Below, piece by piece: positions 1-8,159 of a stretch of 64,000 bases of DNA. This DNA comes from Hymenobacter yonginensis (GTDB taxonomy: Bacteria; Bacteroidota; Bacteroidia; Cytophagales; Hymenobacteraceae): NCBI RefSeq assembly GCF_027625995.1, contig NZ_CP115396.1, positions 248,001 to 312,000 of the forward strand. Reading direction: 5' to 3'. The position numbers were made by a program, and so were the translations under genes. Each line of letters begins with the position of its first letter. Positions within the stretch are counted from its first letter, which is position 1. The notes beneath the pieces were generated by a model. That model saw nothing but the letters and a program-made list of their open reading frames with translations. It ran no database searches and was not told the DNA's origin.

Positions 1-149
1 TAGCCACCGACACCGGCGGCCTGCACCTCGAAGACGACCGTATGCAGGTGTTCCGGGTGAACATGTTTCCGGAAGAAACCACGGCCACGCTGCGCAAGAA
101 AACCTCGTTCTGGTACCGCGCCTACTACCGCTGGAAGCGCGGCAAGTAA
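1..149 (+). CDS. C-terminal end of an unidentified protein (5' end outside window)
   Basis: An open frame enters from the left edge in the frame starting at base 3 and ends with TAA at 147-149, giving about 48 residues. The tail is basic and aromatic (ends RAYYRWKRGK) and follows an acidic stretch (LHLEDDRMQV). No family is recognisable from this fragment. Codon use matches the neighbouring genes, so it is probably real coding sequence. The gene lies about 240 bases upstream of the ammonium transporter on the same strand and is separated from it by AT-rich sequence, so the two are probably transcribed separately. Confidence 0.6.
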   Translation, partial: ATDTGGLHLEDDRMQVFRVNMFPEETTATLRKKTSFWYRAYYRWKRGK

Positions 150-389
150 CCGTCGCTAAACCCTATAAGGCTGGAAAGTAAACCTATGCCTCCCCAATGG
201 CGAAGTAATAGGCATGTCCTTTGTGTATGTGTTGTTTTTGACGAAATGGGTGTATTTATTAGGGTCTATTTTTGGTATTTAAGGTATTTTTGAGGATATA
301 GGGGCTAAATACAAGGGGGTGTTGCTTGTGAAAAGGTATTTTGTTGTTAAATTGCCTTTGCATAACGCACTGCACCGATTCCTGTGGAC
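150..389. promoter_or_regulatory. AT-rich leader upstream of the ammonium transporter with candidate -7 boxes
   Basis: This 240-base gap is strikingly richer in A and T than the surrounding genes. It contains two matches to the Bacteroidota -7 consensus TAnnTTTG, TATTTTTG at 267-274 and at 285-292, but neither has a TTTG at the expected 19-21 base spacing upstream. It plausibly holds the amt promoter and any nitrogen-responsive site. No riboswitch or small ORF was recognised. Confidence 0.35.
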
Positions 390-1769
390 ATGATTGCTCC
401 TTCAAAAAAGCTTACCAGTCTGAGCATGTTTTCGCTGGTGACGCTGGTCGGGCTGGCGGCGGTGGCGGCCTTCACGGAACTGCCGCACCCGGCCGCGCTG
501 GCCGGCTCGCTCAACGGCGCCGATGTGGCCTGGATGCTGACGGCCACGGCCTTCGTGCTGATCATGACGCCGGGGCTGTCATTCTTCTATGGCGGCATGG
601 TGCGGCCCAAAAACGTCATCAGCACCATGCTGCAGAGTTTTGTGGCCATGGGCGTGATTACGCTGGTGTTCTACTTCGTAGGCTTCTCGCTGGCCTACGG
701 CGACTCCTGGCACGGCCTGATCGGCAACCCGCTCACGTTCATTATGCTGCGCAACGTAGGAACCGCGCCGAATCCGGCGTTTGCGGCCACCATTCCGTTT
801 GTGCTCTACTTCGCGTTTCAGCTCAAGTTTGCCGTCATCACGCCGGCCCTGATCACCGGCTCGTTTGCCGAGCGGGTGCGCTTTAAGGGCTATCTGGCCT
901 TTATGGTGCTGTTTTGCCTGTTCATCTACTGCCCGCTGGCCCACTGGACCTGGCACCCTGAGGGCTTCCTGCGGCAGTGGGGCGTGCTCGACTTTGCCGG
1001 CGGCACGGTGGTGCACATTTCGGCGGGCATTGCAGCGCTGGCCGGCGCCATGGTGCTGGGCCGCCGCACCACGCACGTGCGCAAAGCCGCTTTTTCCACG
1101 CCCAACGTGCCCTACGTGCTGCTGGGTACCGGGCTGCTGTGGTTCGGGTGGTTTGGCTTCAATGCCGGCTCCTCGCTGGCCGCCAACGAAGTAGCCGCGC
1201 TGGCCTTCGTGAACACCACGCTGGCCTCAGGCGCGGCCCTCACGGCCTGGCTGCTGGTCGAGACGGTGCACGGCGGCAAGCCTACCGCACTGGGCGCCTG
1301 CATTGGGGCCGTGGTGGGGCTGGTGGCCATCACGCCGGCGGCGGGCTTCGTGCAATACGGGCACAGCATTTTCATCGGGGTGCTGGCGTCGCTGATCAGC
1401 TACGGCGCCGTGCACTGGAAAAACAACCGCACCACTATCGACGACACGCTCGACGTGTTTCCGTGCCACGGCCTGGGCGGTATCGTGGGTATGCTGCTCA
1501 CGGGCGTATTCGCCGATAAAGTGGGTCTGGTCCACGGCTCAGCCACCGTGTTCGGCTACCACGTGCTGGGCCTGCTGATTGTAGTGACTTACTCCTTCGT
1601 AGGCTCCTGGCTGCTGCTGAAGCTCACCGACCGTCTCTTCGGGCTGCGCGTGAAGCTGCAGGACGAAGAGCTGGGCCTCGACCTGAGCCAGCACGAGGAG
1701 TCCACCTACCACATCGATGAAGAGTTTGAACGCAGCTACCGCCGCGAGCCGATGGTAGAAGGCGTGTAA
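390..1769 (+). CDS. amt: Ammonium transporter (Amt/MEP/Rh family)
   Basis: A roughly 459-residue polytopic protein that imports ammonium across the inner membrane. Family landmarks are visible: MTPGLSFFYGGMVRPKN near the N-terminus, AHWTWHPEG with the first pore histidine region, DFAGGTVVHISAGIAAL, and FPCHGLGGIVGMLLTG carrying the second pore histidine. The C-terminal tail after the last membrane segment is about 45 residues and acidic. The reading frame also has GTG at 384; ATG at 390 is preferred. No glnK/glnB is adjacent, unlike many amt loci. Length and motifs fit the family well. Confidence 0.93.
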   Translation: MIAPSKKLTSLSMFSLVTLVGLAAVAAFTELPHPAALAGSLNGADVAWMLTATAFVLIMTPGLSFFYGGMVRPKNVISTMLQSFVAMGVITLVFYFVGFSLAYGDSWHGLIGNPLTFIMLRNVGTAPNPAFAATIPFVLYFAFQLKFAVITPALITGSFAERVRFKGYLAFMVLFCLFIYCPLAHWTWHPEGFLRQWGVLDFAGGTVVHISAGIAALAGAMVLGRRTTHVRKAAFSTPNVPYVLLGTGLLWFGWFGFNAGSSLAANEVAALAFVNTTLASGAALTAWLLVETVHGGKPTALGACIGAVVGLVAITPAAGFVQYGHSIFIGVLASLISYGAVHWKNNRTTIDDTLDVFPCHGLGGIVGMLLTGVFADKVGLVHGSATVFGYHVLGLLIVVTYSFVGSWLLLKLTDRLFGLRVKLQDEELGLDLSQHEESTYHIDEEFERSYRREPMVEGV

Positions 1770-1844
1770 GTATCACCCGGCCACTGGCCCTCCGGCTCCG
1801 GAAAGCGGGGGCGGCCCATGCCGGGTGTGTTGAGGAGTGGGGAG

Positions 1845-1879
1845 AAAAAGCCGTCAGGGGGGAATCTGACGGCTTTTTC
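1845..1879 (+). terminator. Rho-independent terminator after amt
   Basis: The inverted repeat AAAAAGCCGTCAG / CTGACGGCTTTTT has an 8-base loop and a T-run, about 75 bases after the amt stop. Confidence 0.8.
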
Positions 1880-1965
1880 GTGTTTAAGGCAAACAACCAA
1901 CTCTTTGTGAGGGGCAGCCGAAGCAGAGAGTGGGCTGAGGTGGCAGTGGTAATGAGTACTGCGCC

Positions 1966-2003
1966 AGCGAGATGCTTCGCCTCCGGCTCTGCATGACTGG
2001 TTT
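1966..2003. repeat. Single arm of the GCGAGATGCTTCG..GCATGAC repeat family
   Basis: The words GCGAGATGCTTCGCC and TCTGCATGAC match the right arms of the long palindromes at 3445, 42568 and 48228. No complementary left arm is present here, so this looks like a decayed or half element. It sits just beyond the 3' end of the ZIP gene. Confidence 0.6.
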
Positions 2004-2016
2004 ACTACTCGTTCTG

Positions 2017-2811
2017 CTACTCCATCTTGCTCAGGAAAAACGACACCAGAAACCCCAGCACTGTAATAAAGCCCGTGAAGTTGTGGGCCACGTCGAAGGC
2101 TTCCGGAATCATGGTATCGGCAATCATGGCCAGCACGGCCCCGGCCGATACGGCCATGGTGGCGGCCACCACTTCATCGGAAAACTGGCTGAAAATGGTA
2201 TAGCCGGCCAGCGAAGCCACGCCCGAAATCAGGGCAATACCGGCCCACAGCAGCAGCACGTAGCGGGCCGGGCGGCCAGCTTTGCGCATGCCCGAGGCGC
2301 TGGAAAGCCCCTCGGGCAGGTTGGAAAGGAAGATAGCCACCACCGCTACCACGCTCACGCCGCCGCCCGCCAGCATGCTCAGCCCGATAACGATGCTCTC
2401 AGGAATGCCATCGAGCAGTGCCCCGATGGCCAGGGCCAGGCCGTTGTCGTCGCCGCTTTCGGAGGCTCGCGTCTGGCCCTGCTGCACGGCGGCGCGCTCC
2501 TGCTGCTGGTGCTCGCCGGAGCGTTTGCGGTGCTTGGCGCCGTGGCGGGCCAGCAGCCAGTTAGCCAGCGTGAAGGCTGCCGCCCCGCCCAGAAACCCCA
2601 GCGCCGTGGCCGTAAAACCGCCTTTGTGGTAGGCTTCCTCCATCAACTCCAGCGAGAGAGTGGCAATCAGCACGCCGCTGCCAAAGGCCATGATGGCGGC
2701 AATCAGCCGCTGCGGCACCCGCAGAAAATAGCCCGCCGCCGCACCCAGCAGCAGTGCCGACCCCGACACAAGCCCCCAAAAACCGGCTTGCGCCCACATC
2801 GGAAAAGTCAT
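2017..2811 (-). CDS. ZIP-family metal transporter, divergent metal-site type
   Basis: A 264-residue membrane protein with about eight hydrophobic segments and a His/Gln-rich cytoplasmic loop (residues ~115-140, with KHRKRSGEHQQQER). It probably moves divalent metal (zinc or iron) across the inner membrane. In place of the canonical HNxPEG motifs of helices 4 and 5 it has DGIPESIVIG and SNLPEGLSSA. The glutamates are kept but the histidines are missing. The start at ATG 2811 follows a clean signal-anchor-like first helix. Upstream lies an inverted repeat and then the yggU-like gene, probably in the same transcription direction. Confidence 0.8.
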   Translation of the reverse strand: MTFPMWAQAGFWGLVSGSALLLGAAAGYFLRVPQRLIAAIMAFGSGVLIATLSLELMEEAYHKGGFTATALGFLGGAAAFTLANWLLARHGAKHRKRSGEHQQQERAAVQQGQTRASESGDDNGLALAIGALLDGIPESIVIGLSMLAGGGVSVVAVVAIFLSNLPEGLSSASGMRKAGRPARYVLLLWAGIALISGVASLAGYTIFSQFSDEVVAATMAVSAGAVLAMIADTMIPEAFDVAHNFTGFITVLGFLVSFFLSKME

Positions 2812-2826
2812 AACTCGTTGGTTTGA

Positions 2827-2881
2827 TTGAGTATTGGGTATTGAGTACTGAACATTGGGTAATCAATACCCAATACTCACT
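2827..2881. repeat. Hairpin of the GAGTATTGGGTATTG word family
   Basis: The left arm GAGTATTGGGTATTG (2829-2843) is exactly complementary to CAATACCCAATACTC (2864-2879 region). Each arm is made of the repeated word TATTG. It lies between the YggU-like and ZIP genes, so in their shared transcript it would be intercistronic. Related words occur at 46610 and 49163. Confidence 0.75.
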
Positions 2882-2893
2882 GTAATGCCGCCC

Positions 2894-3166
2894 TCAGGCA
2901 GCAGAATAGCGGGCCAGCGTGGCCTGCACCGTCGCATCGGAAAGGCCGGCCAGCTCCACTTTTTTGAACGGGGCGGTGTGGCCGCTAAGCAGGGTCAGCT
3001 GCGACTTTGGCAGCCCAAACACTTCGGCCAGGTACGCCAGCAGGCAGGCGTTGGCCTTGCCATCCTGTGGGGGCGCGTGCAGGCGCACCGTAATGGTGCC
3101 GTCCGGGGATACCATCAGGGCGTTTTGGCGGGCGTTGGGTTTGGCCTTCAGATGAAGCACGGCCAT
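2894..3166 (-). CDS. DUF167/YggU family protein
   Basis: A 90-residue small protein of the DUF167 (YggU) family. The family signature is visible as KAKPNARQNAL near the N-terminus, VRLHAPPQDGKANACLLAYLAEVFGLPKSQLTLLSGHTAPFKK in pieces through the middle, and a C-terminal helix. Its biochemical role is unknown in general. It starts four bases after the stop of the 66-residue membrane protein upstream, so the two are cotranscribed and probably translationally linked. Length is typical of the family. Confidence 0.88.
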   Translation of the reverse strand: MAVLHLKAKPNARQNALMVSPDGTITVRLHAPPQDGKANACLLAYLAEVFGLPKSQLTLLSGHTAPFKKVELAGLSDATVQATLARYSAA

Positions 3167-3170
3167 GCCG

Positions 3171-3371
3171 CTACGCCGGGTCGTTGTAGGCGTCGTACAC
3201 GTTCCAGGCCCAAATCACGAACGGCACCACAATTGTCCAGACCAGGAAAAAGCTGAGCGCGCCGCCCACGGCCCAGATCAGAAAGGCCTTCAGAATCTGG
3301 CCTTTGATGAGCTGCCCCAGGCCGGGGATAAAAAACGAAAGCAAAGCCGGTACGCCGTAAGTGGGTTTCAT
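3171..3371 (-). CDS. Small two-helix membrane protein, TM2-like
   Basis: A 66-residue protein with two hydrophobic segments. The first follows PALLSFFIPGLGQLIKG, whose PGLGQ-x-x-x-G pattern resembles the TM2/DUF5683 class of small membrane proteins, and the second ends in FVIWAWNVYDAYNDP. No function can be assigned. It is the first gene of a minus-strand pair with the YggU-like gene. The ATG at 3371 is the only sensible start. Confidence 0.7.
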   Translation of the reverse strand: MKPTYGVPALLSFFIPGLGQLIKGQILKAFLIWAVGGALSFFLVWTIVVPFVIWAWNVYDAYNDPA

Positions 3372-3372
3372 A

Positions 3373-3574
3373 TGGTTTGGGGTGATAAGGTGATTTTGGC
3401 TGATGAAGTAATGAGGTGATGAGGTGAATGGTGGTGACGCAATAACGTCATTCCGAGTGGAGCGAGGAATCTCGCGTGCTGATGTTACAGTAGTATTCCA
3501 ACATCAGCCCGCGAGATGCTTCGGCTGCGCCTCTGCATGACATTCTTCAGCACCTCATCACCAAAATTCACCTC
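3373..3574. repeat. Outer arms of a GGTGATGAGGTG word hairpin enclosing another palindrome
   Basis: The left arm, about 3373-3430, consists of variants of GGTGATAAGGTGAT and GTGATGAGGTGA. The right arm, about 3549-3574, reads CACCTCATCACC..TTCACCTCACC. A separate palindrome of another family (3445-3544) lies entirely between them. The same word family forms a hairpin at 6352-6513. Confidence 0.65.
3445..3544. repeat. Long palindrome, ACGTCATTCC..GCATGAC family
   Basis: The left arm, 3445-3486, starts ACGTCATTCCGAGTGGAGCG and ends CGCGTGCTGATGTT. The right arm, 3500-3544, starts AACATCAGCCCGCGAGATGC and ends TGCATGACATT. The arms are complementary with mismatches. The same architecture occurs at 22853, 42568, 48228, 59980 and 63345. 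It is nested inside the GGTGAT-word hairpin. Confidence 0.8.
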
Positions 3575-4296
3575 ACCCGTGCCTGGCCGAAGGGGCACTG
3601 GTCGAGGACGACGCAGCGGCCGCAGGCGGGCGTGTGGAAGTAGCAGCATTTCTGGCCGTGGAACATCAGCGCCTCGTGATGGTCGTAGACCTGTTGGGCA
3701 TCCCAGCCGGGAGGGAGCAGCGCCTCCAGTAGCTTGTGCGCGGCCGCCTCGCCCACTTTCGGGCCGATGAGGCCCAGGCGCTGCGCCACGCGGTGGTGGT
3801 GGCTATCCACGGGCATGGCCGCAATACGCAGGGTGCTGAAGAGCAGCACCGCGGCGCTGGTTTTGGGCCCGATGCCCGGAATGGCCTCCAGCCATGCCCG
3901 TGCCTCGGGCACCGGCAAATCGGCCAGAAACTCCAGGTGGCAGGGGCCGCCGTTGCAGCGGGTGCTTACTTCACGCAGCACAGCCTGAATGCGCGGGGCC
4001 TTCTGCTCGGGCCACGTGCAGGCGCTGATGGCCTGCTGCACTTCTTCAGTAGGGGCGTCGCGCACAGCCTCCCAGGTCGGAAACCGTGCCCGTAGCTCCT
4101 GGTAGGCCCGGTGCGAGTCGTGGTTGCGGGTACGGTGCGAGAGCAGGGCGCTGACCAGCTCACTGAGCGGGTCTTTGGTGCTGAAAAACGGGAAGGGCGC
4201 CCCGTACTCGGCGCACAGGCGCTCATGCACCAGCAGGGCTTTGCGGCGGCGCGCTTCCGTGTCGGCATCGGCGGCCGAAAAAAGGTCTGGTATCAC
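3568..4296 (-). CDS. Endonuclease III-like HhH-GPD DNA glycosylase
   Basis: A 242-residue base-excision repair homologue. The helix-hairpin-helix LEAIPGIGPKTSAAVLL (about residues 140-156) is followed by the catalytic-type stretch AMPVDSHHHRVAQRLG. There are four C-terminal cysteines in CCYFHTPACGRCVVLDQC, the pattern of the Nth [4Fe-4S] cluster. Classical Nth has Lys in the HhH and Asp about 18 residues later. Here the Lys is present (GPKTSA) and the Asp is in VDSHHH. The start is GTG at 4296, since no ATG lies near. It could be a paralogue of nth rather than nth itself. Confidence 0.82.
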   Translation of the reverse strand: MIPDLFSAADADTEARRRKALLVHERLCAEYGAPFPFFSTKDPLSELVSALLSHRTRNHDSHRAYQELRARFPTWEAVRDAPTEEVQQAISACTWPEQKAPRIQAVLREVSTRCNGGPCHLEFLADLPVPEARAWLEAIPGIGPKTSAAVLLFSTLRIAAMPVDSHHHRVAQRLGLIGPKVGEAAAHKLLEALLPPGWDAQQVYDHHEALMFHGQKCCYFHTPACGRCVVLDQCPFGQARVR

Positions 4297-4368
4297 ACCT
4301 GCAGCCTACGCAGGCACGGGCCCCGGCGTTGGCAGGGCGGCCGGTTTTGACGCGCCCTGCCTGCGCCG

Positions 4369-5298
4369 CTACTGTCCGCGGTTGTAGAGGCTGATGGCCT
4401 GCCGGACGTTATTCTGGGTTTTGCCGCCCAGCACCAGCGGTACAATCATCAGGGGCAGGCTGGCATACACCAGCGGCGAAATGGAGGGGCCGTTGCTATT
4501 TGGGTTAAGCGACTGTACCAGCCCGGCCACCAGCAGGCCCCCGGCCGCTACGTAGCTCAGCGTGGTGTAGGTCTGGTACTGGCGGGCCTGCAGCAGCAGG
4601 CTGGTCGCGGCCTGGTTGTCGGCGGTGGCCAGGGCCAGGGTGCGCACGTTCAGGTTCTCAATCGGGCCGTTGTCTTTGCTGAAGTACTCGGTTTTGGTGG
4701 TGCGGTACATCGGCCCGCCAAAGCCGTAGGGGTAGCCCCCAAACCCGCCGTAGCGGCCATAGCCCCCGAACCCACCCATGCCGTTGCCGGCGTACTGAGT
4801 GCTGGTGATGGAGTACAGGCTGATGCGGCCCACCTTGTCGCGGCGCAGCGTCGACTCGCGGGAGGAGCGGCCGGGTAGGGTAGTGCGCACGTAGAAGCCG
4901 GTTTCGTCTTCGTAGTAGCGTACCTGGTCCATTTCGAAGCGCTGCTGGCCGTCGAGCAGCACGTAGGGGCGGCCCAGCAGCGGCTGCTTCACCAGCACAT
5001 CGAAGCCTTTGTAGACCTGCCCGGTTTTCAGGCCCACGCTGTAGCGGGTGGTGGCGGCCGGGGGCAGCGGCGCCTGTTGCGGCTGCGTAGTGGGCGCCGC
5101 GGGTGGGGCGGCCAGCTGGCGCGGGGCCGCCGGGCGGGTGGTGTCGGGGGCGGCTACGGGCGCGGCGGCGGCCGGGCGGCTGGTGGGCGGGGCCGGCGGC
5201 AGGGTATTCAGCTCACGCGGAGCCTGCTGGGCCTGCACCACGGCGGGCGCGGCCAGCCCCAATCCCAACGACAGCAGCAAGGCAGAACGGAATAGCAT
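4369..5298 (-). CDS. Secreted or envelope hypothetical protein, Pro/Ala-rich and Gly/Tyr-rich
   Basis: A 309-residue protein not recognised as a named family. ATG 5298 is chosen because it begins a good signal peptide (MLFRSALLLSLGLGLAAPA..VQAQ); the frame is open upstream but looks non-coding. After cleavage there is a low-complexity Pro/Ala segment (about 25-85), a compact middle region with many charged and aromatic residues, and a Gly/Tyr-rich linker (GGFGGYGRYGGFGGYPYG). Two hydrophobic segments follow near the C-terminus, suggesting membrane association. It stands alone between the Nth homologue and the two-component block. Confidence 0.6.
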   Translation of the reverse strand: MLFRSALLLSLGLGLAAPAVVQAQQAPRELNTLPPAPPTSRPAAAAPVAAPDTTRPAAPRQLAAPPAAPTTQPQQAPLPPAATTRYSVGLKTGQVYKGFDVLVKQPLLGRPYVLLDGQQRFEMDQVRYYEDETGFYVRTTLPGRSSRESTLRRDKVGRISLYSITSTQYAGNGMGGFGGYGRYGGFGGYPYGFGGPMYRTTKTEYFSKDNGPIENLNVRTLALATADNQAATSLLLQARQYQTYTTLSYVAAGGLLVAGLVQSLNPNSNGPSISPLVYASLPLMIVPLVLGGKTQNNVRQAISLYNRGQ

Positions 5299-5506
5299 AC
5301 GAAAAGAGCAGAAGGGCGAAGAATAGGGCGCTACAACGAAAACGGCTTCAGAATAAGTACTCAGACAAATAAGTATCAGGTAGGCTATCGACAACCGGCT
5401 CTAAGCCAGTAAATCGATACGATGCCAACCACTCCATACCCATGCCGCAGTACTGACTAAACCCGTGCGCAGATGCCGAAAAATAAGTGCCCGGTTTTAG
5501 GGGGCG

Positions 5507-5908
5507 CTACGGCAGCTGCGCCAGCCAGGCCCGGGCGGCGCTTTCGTCCTGAAAGTATTCTGCCTGAAAGGTATCGTTCTGCCCGATATGCAGCAGAATA
5601 TTCTTCACGGATGTCTGGTTGAAAACATCTTCGCTGGTGATGATGGCCACGGCGCGGTAGCCGGCAGCCAGCGCCTGCGGAAAAAACACTTCTTGAATCC
5701 ACTGCTGGTCGGCGCGCGGAATCACGCGCATGGTGCGCAGGTCGCTCAGGGATTTGGCCGTGCCGTACTGCTGCTGTAGTTGCAGCAGGGCTTCGTGGGC
5801 TTCGCGCAGAGGAGCGCCGGTAGCAAAGCCGTTCCAGACCTGAATCAGGCCGGGGATGGTATCGTCGTAGTAGATGCGGGTGGTATCGTTTTCGAACTTA
5901 AGCGTCAT
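5507..5908 (-). CDS. STAS/SpoIIAA-like small protein next to response regulator
   Basis: A 133-residue soluble protein. The strand-helix pattern and the motifs VWNGFATGAPLREAHEALLQL, SLSDLRTMRVIPRADQQWI and GYRAVAIIT resemble the STAS-like proteins often found beside sensor systems in this phylum, but the identification is only by resemblance. It starts 23 bases after the stop of the receiver-domain gene, so it is likely cotranscribed with it and may work as a signalling accessory. No catalytic residues can be named. Confidence 0.55.
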   Translation of the reverse strand: MTLKFENDTTRIYYDDTIPGLIQVWNGFATGAPLREAHEALLQLQQQYGTAKSLSDLRTMRVIPRADQQWIQEVFFPQALAAGYRAVAIITSEDVFNQTSVKNILLHIGQNDTFQAEYFQDESAARAWLAQLP

Positions 5909-5931
5909 GATACTGGATGCTTATTTAGGGC

Positions 5932-6342
5932 TTACTTGAGCAGCTTTTCCAGCAGGCTCATGCTGTCTACCATGTCGGTGGTGCTTTCAAAGTCCACGGG
6001 CTTGAGGATGTAGCCGCTCACGCCCAGGTTTTGGGCATTGAGCCGGTCCACGTCCATACCGGAAGTAGTGGTGATGAACACCGGAATGTCGGCCAGCTCG
6101 GGGTTGCGGCGGATTTCGGCCAGGAACTCGTGCCCGTTCATTTTGGGCATGTTCAGGTCCAGCAGAATCACCTCGGGCAGCGGCCGGATGGGCTCCACGC
6201 CGTTCTGGCCCAGCAGCAGATCTAAGGCCTCCAGGCCGTTGAAGGCGGTGTACAGCTTGTGCTGCACGCTGAATTTCTCAAATGACTTCTTCACCGTCAT
6301 GGTGTCAAAGAAATCGTCTTCTACAAGCAGTACGGAGCGCAT
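5932..6342 (-). CDS. Single-domain response regulator (CheY-like receiver)
   Basis: A 136-residue stand-alone receiver. The acidic pair is in LLVEDDFFD, the phosphoacceptor Asp in VILLDLNMPKMNGHEFL, the Thr in VFITTTSG and the Lys in GYILKPVDF, so all key residues are present. There is no output domain. It therefore probably relays phosphate or acts by protein contact, as the Rcp1-type receivers paired with phytochrome-like kinases do. It lies downstream of the CHASE3 histidine kinase on the same strand, separated by a 175-base gap occupied by a word-repeat hairpin. Confidence 0.92.
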   Translation of the reverse strand: MRSVLLVEDDFFDTMTVKKSFEKFSVQHKLYTAFNGLEALDLLLGQNGVEPIRPLPEVILLDLNMPKMNGHEFLAEIRRNPELADIPVFITTTSGMDVDRLNAQNLGVSGYILKPVDFESTTDMVDSMSLLEKLLK

Positions 6343-6351
6343 TGTGGGGTC

Positions 6352-6513
6352 GTGATGAGGTGGTTTTGGGTGATGAGGTGAAAGGTGATAGGGTGATGAT
6401 GAAACAGTGATGGGCAGATGAAAGGATGGGAGGATTGGAAATCAGAGCAAGCATATCACTCCATCCCTTCATTACCTCATCACCCAAAATCACCCCATCA
6501 CCCAAAACCACCT
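6352..6513. repeat. Hairpin of the GGTGATGAGGTG word family
   Basis: The left part, 6352-6410, consists of GTGATGAGGTGG, GGTGATGAGGTG and GGTGATAGGGTGATG. The right part, 6470-6513, reads CCTCATCACCCAAAATCACCCCATCACCC. The pieces are complementary over several registers. It fills the space between the kinase and receiver genes. Confidence 0.7.
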
Positions 6514-6517
6514 AAAA

Positions 6518-8017
6518 TTACTTCACCGGTTCTTTCGGCCAGGTGAATACAAACGCAGCACCCTGGCCGGCGGCCGACTCGACGTGGATAGTCCCTTTCT
6601 GCTCGTCGATAATCTTCTTAACGATGCTCAGGCCGATTCCGGTGCTTTCGGCGGTGTGCCGGTCGCGCAGGGTCTGGAAAATGAGGAAGATCTTCTCGTG
6701 GTATTCAGGCGCGATGCCCGGGCCGTCGTCCTGCACCCGAAATTCGTAGCACTTGCCCGCGTCGCGGCAGCCGATGCGGATGGTGCCGGTGGGCTTGTCG
6801 TGGTACTTGGCGGCGTTGCTCATCAGGTTGGTGAATACCTGCTGCAGGCTCAGGCGGTCGGTGTGCAGCACCGGCAGCGAGTCGGCCAGCTCCACCCGAA
6901 AGCTGAGCGGCACCACCAGTTCCGTGACTTCGCTCACCAGCTGGGCCACGTTCACCTCCTCAATGTGCTGCTCGGTGCGGCCCGCGCGGGCGTAGGCCAG
7001 CAGGCCGTTGATGAGGTCTTCGAGGCGGCTGAGGCGGCCCTTCATCATGTCCAGGTACTGGCGCATCTGCTCGCTCAGCTCGCCGTGTAGCTCATCCTCA
7101 ATCCATTTCACCACCGTCATCACGCCCCGTAGCGGGGCTTTCAGGTCGTGGGAGGCCACGTAGGCGAACTGGTCGAGCTCCAGGTTGCGGTTTTTGAGGG
7201 CCGTGAAGTTTTCGTCGAGCGTCTGGGTCATGCGGTTGAGCGAGGTAGCCAGCTTGCCCAGCGTATCGCGCTGTTGGTCATGGCTGATCTTGACGCTAAA
7301 GTCGCCCTGCACCACCTGGTTGGCCAGGTTTTCAATGATTTCGATGCGCCGGGCCGTGTCGTCGTTCACGGTCGTCAGCTGCTGCTGCAGGCGCTGATTG
7401 GCGCGCAGCTCCCGCGAGATTTTCGAGAACAGCCACAGCACAATCAGCACCGCCAGTACCGCCGACACGACGATGGCCAGCGGGCTGGTGTTTTCGTAGA
7501 AATCCTGGTTCTGGCGGCGCTGGTCTAGCAGGGCCGTTTCGTCCACTGTTATTTCATCCAGCAGCCGCCGGATATCGTTCAGCGTGTTTTTGTCGGCCAG
7601 CACTAAGTCGCGGGCAGACTCGAGCGAGGCCGGCGCGCGCTGCCACTTGGCGAGCAGAGCCCGCTCGAAGGCAATCAGCTGCCGCAAGCTGTCGAGGCGG
7701 TCCTGCTGCGTGGGGTTGTCGCGGGTGAGTAGCAGCAGCGAGTCGAAGTTGCGCAGGGCGGCATCGAGGCTGCCCTGCACCTCATCCAGCCGGGTGGAGT
7801 CGTTCAGCAGCAGGTAGTTGCGCACGGCCAGCTGGGCGTCGCGGGTGCGCATGCGCATGTCGGAGGTGTGCTGCATCACCTGGTAGGTATGCTCCACCTG
7901 CCGCGTGTAGAAGCTTAGCTGCTGAATGCTGCGGTAGGCCAGCAGCGAGGTGAGCGTGAGCACCAGCAGCGCCACCGTGAAGCCGATAAGAATCTTGGTA
8001 TTGAGTTGTAGCCTCAT
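6518..8017 (-). CDS. CHASE3-HAMP sensor histidine kinase
   Basis: A 499-residue inner-membrane kinase. ATG 8017 is chosen because it opens directly into the first membrane helix (LNTKILIGFTVALLVLTLTSLLA). A CHASE3-type periplasmic four-helix region (about 35-190, with RTRDAQLAVRNYLL) follows, then a second membrane helix and a HAMP linker. The HisKA motif is FAYVASHDLKAPLRG, and the ATPase has FTNLMSNAAKYHDKP, VQDDGPGIA and STGIGLSIVKKI. It is probably the partner of the receiver at 5932. The ligand is unknown. Confidence 0.9.
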   Translation of the reverse strand: MRLQLNTKILIGFTVALLVLTLTSLLAYRSIQQLSFYTRQVEHTYQVMQHTSDMRMRTRDAQLAVRNYLLLNDSTRLDEVQGSLDAALRNFDSLLLLTRDNPTQQDRLDSLRQLIAFERALLAKWQRAPASLESARDLVLADKNTLNDIRRLLDEITVDETALLDQRRQNQDFYENTSPLAIVVSAVLAVLIVLWLFSKISRELRANQRLQQQLTTVNDDTARRIEIIENLANQVVQGDFSVKISHDQQRDTLGKLATSLNRMTQTLDENFTALKNRNLELDQFAYVASHDLKAPLRGVMTVVKWIEDELHGELSEQMRQYLDMMKGRLSRLEDLINGLLAYARAGRTEQHIEEVNVAQLVSEVTELVVPLSFRVELADSLPVLHTDRLSLQQVFTNLMSNAAKYHDKPTGTIRIGCRDAGKCYEFRVQDDGPGIAPEYHEKIFLIFQTLRDRHTAESTGIGLSIVKKIIDEQKGTIHVESAAGQGAAFVFTWPKEPVK

Positions 8018-8117
8018 CTGCAGGAAAAAGACAAATCGAAAAGTCAGCACGCTTACGCGTGTGCAAGGATAACGGTTGAGGTACGGAAAAGCGCGCCGCC
8101 GCTCGCCCCCGGCCCCG

Positions 8118-8125
8118 TATCTTTG
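8118..8125 (+). promoter_or_regulatory. Candidate -7 box for the rRNA methyltransferase gene
   Basis: TATCTTTG matches the Bacteroidota -7 consensus TAnnTTTG, 35 bases before the ATG at 8160. No clear TTTG lies 19-21 bases upstream. Confidence 0.4.
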
Positions 8126-8159
8126 GGGGCCCGCCCACCTGCCGGGCCCGTTTTTCGCT

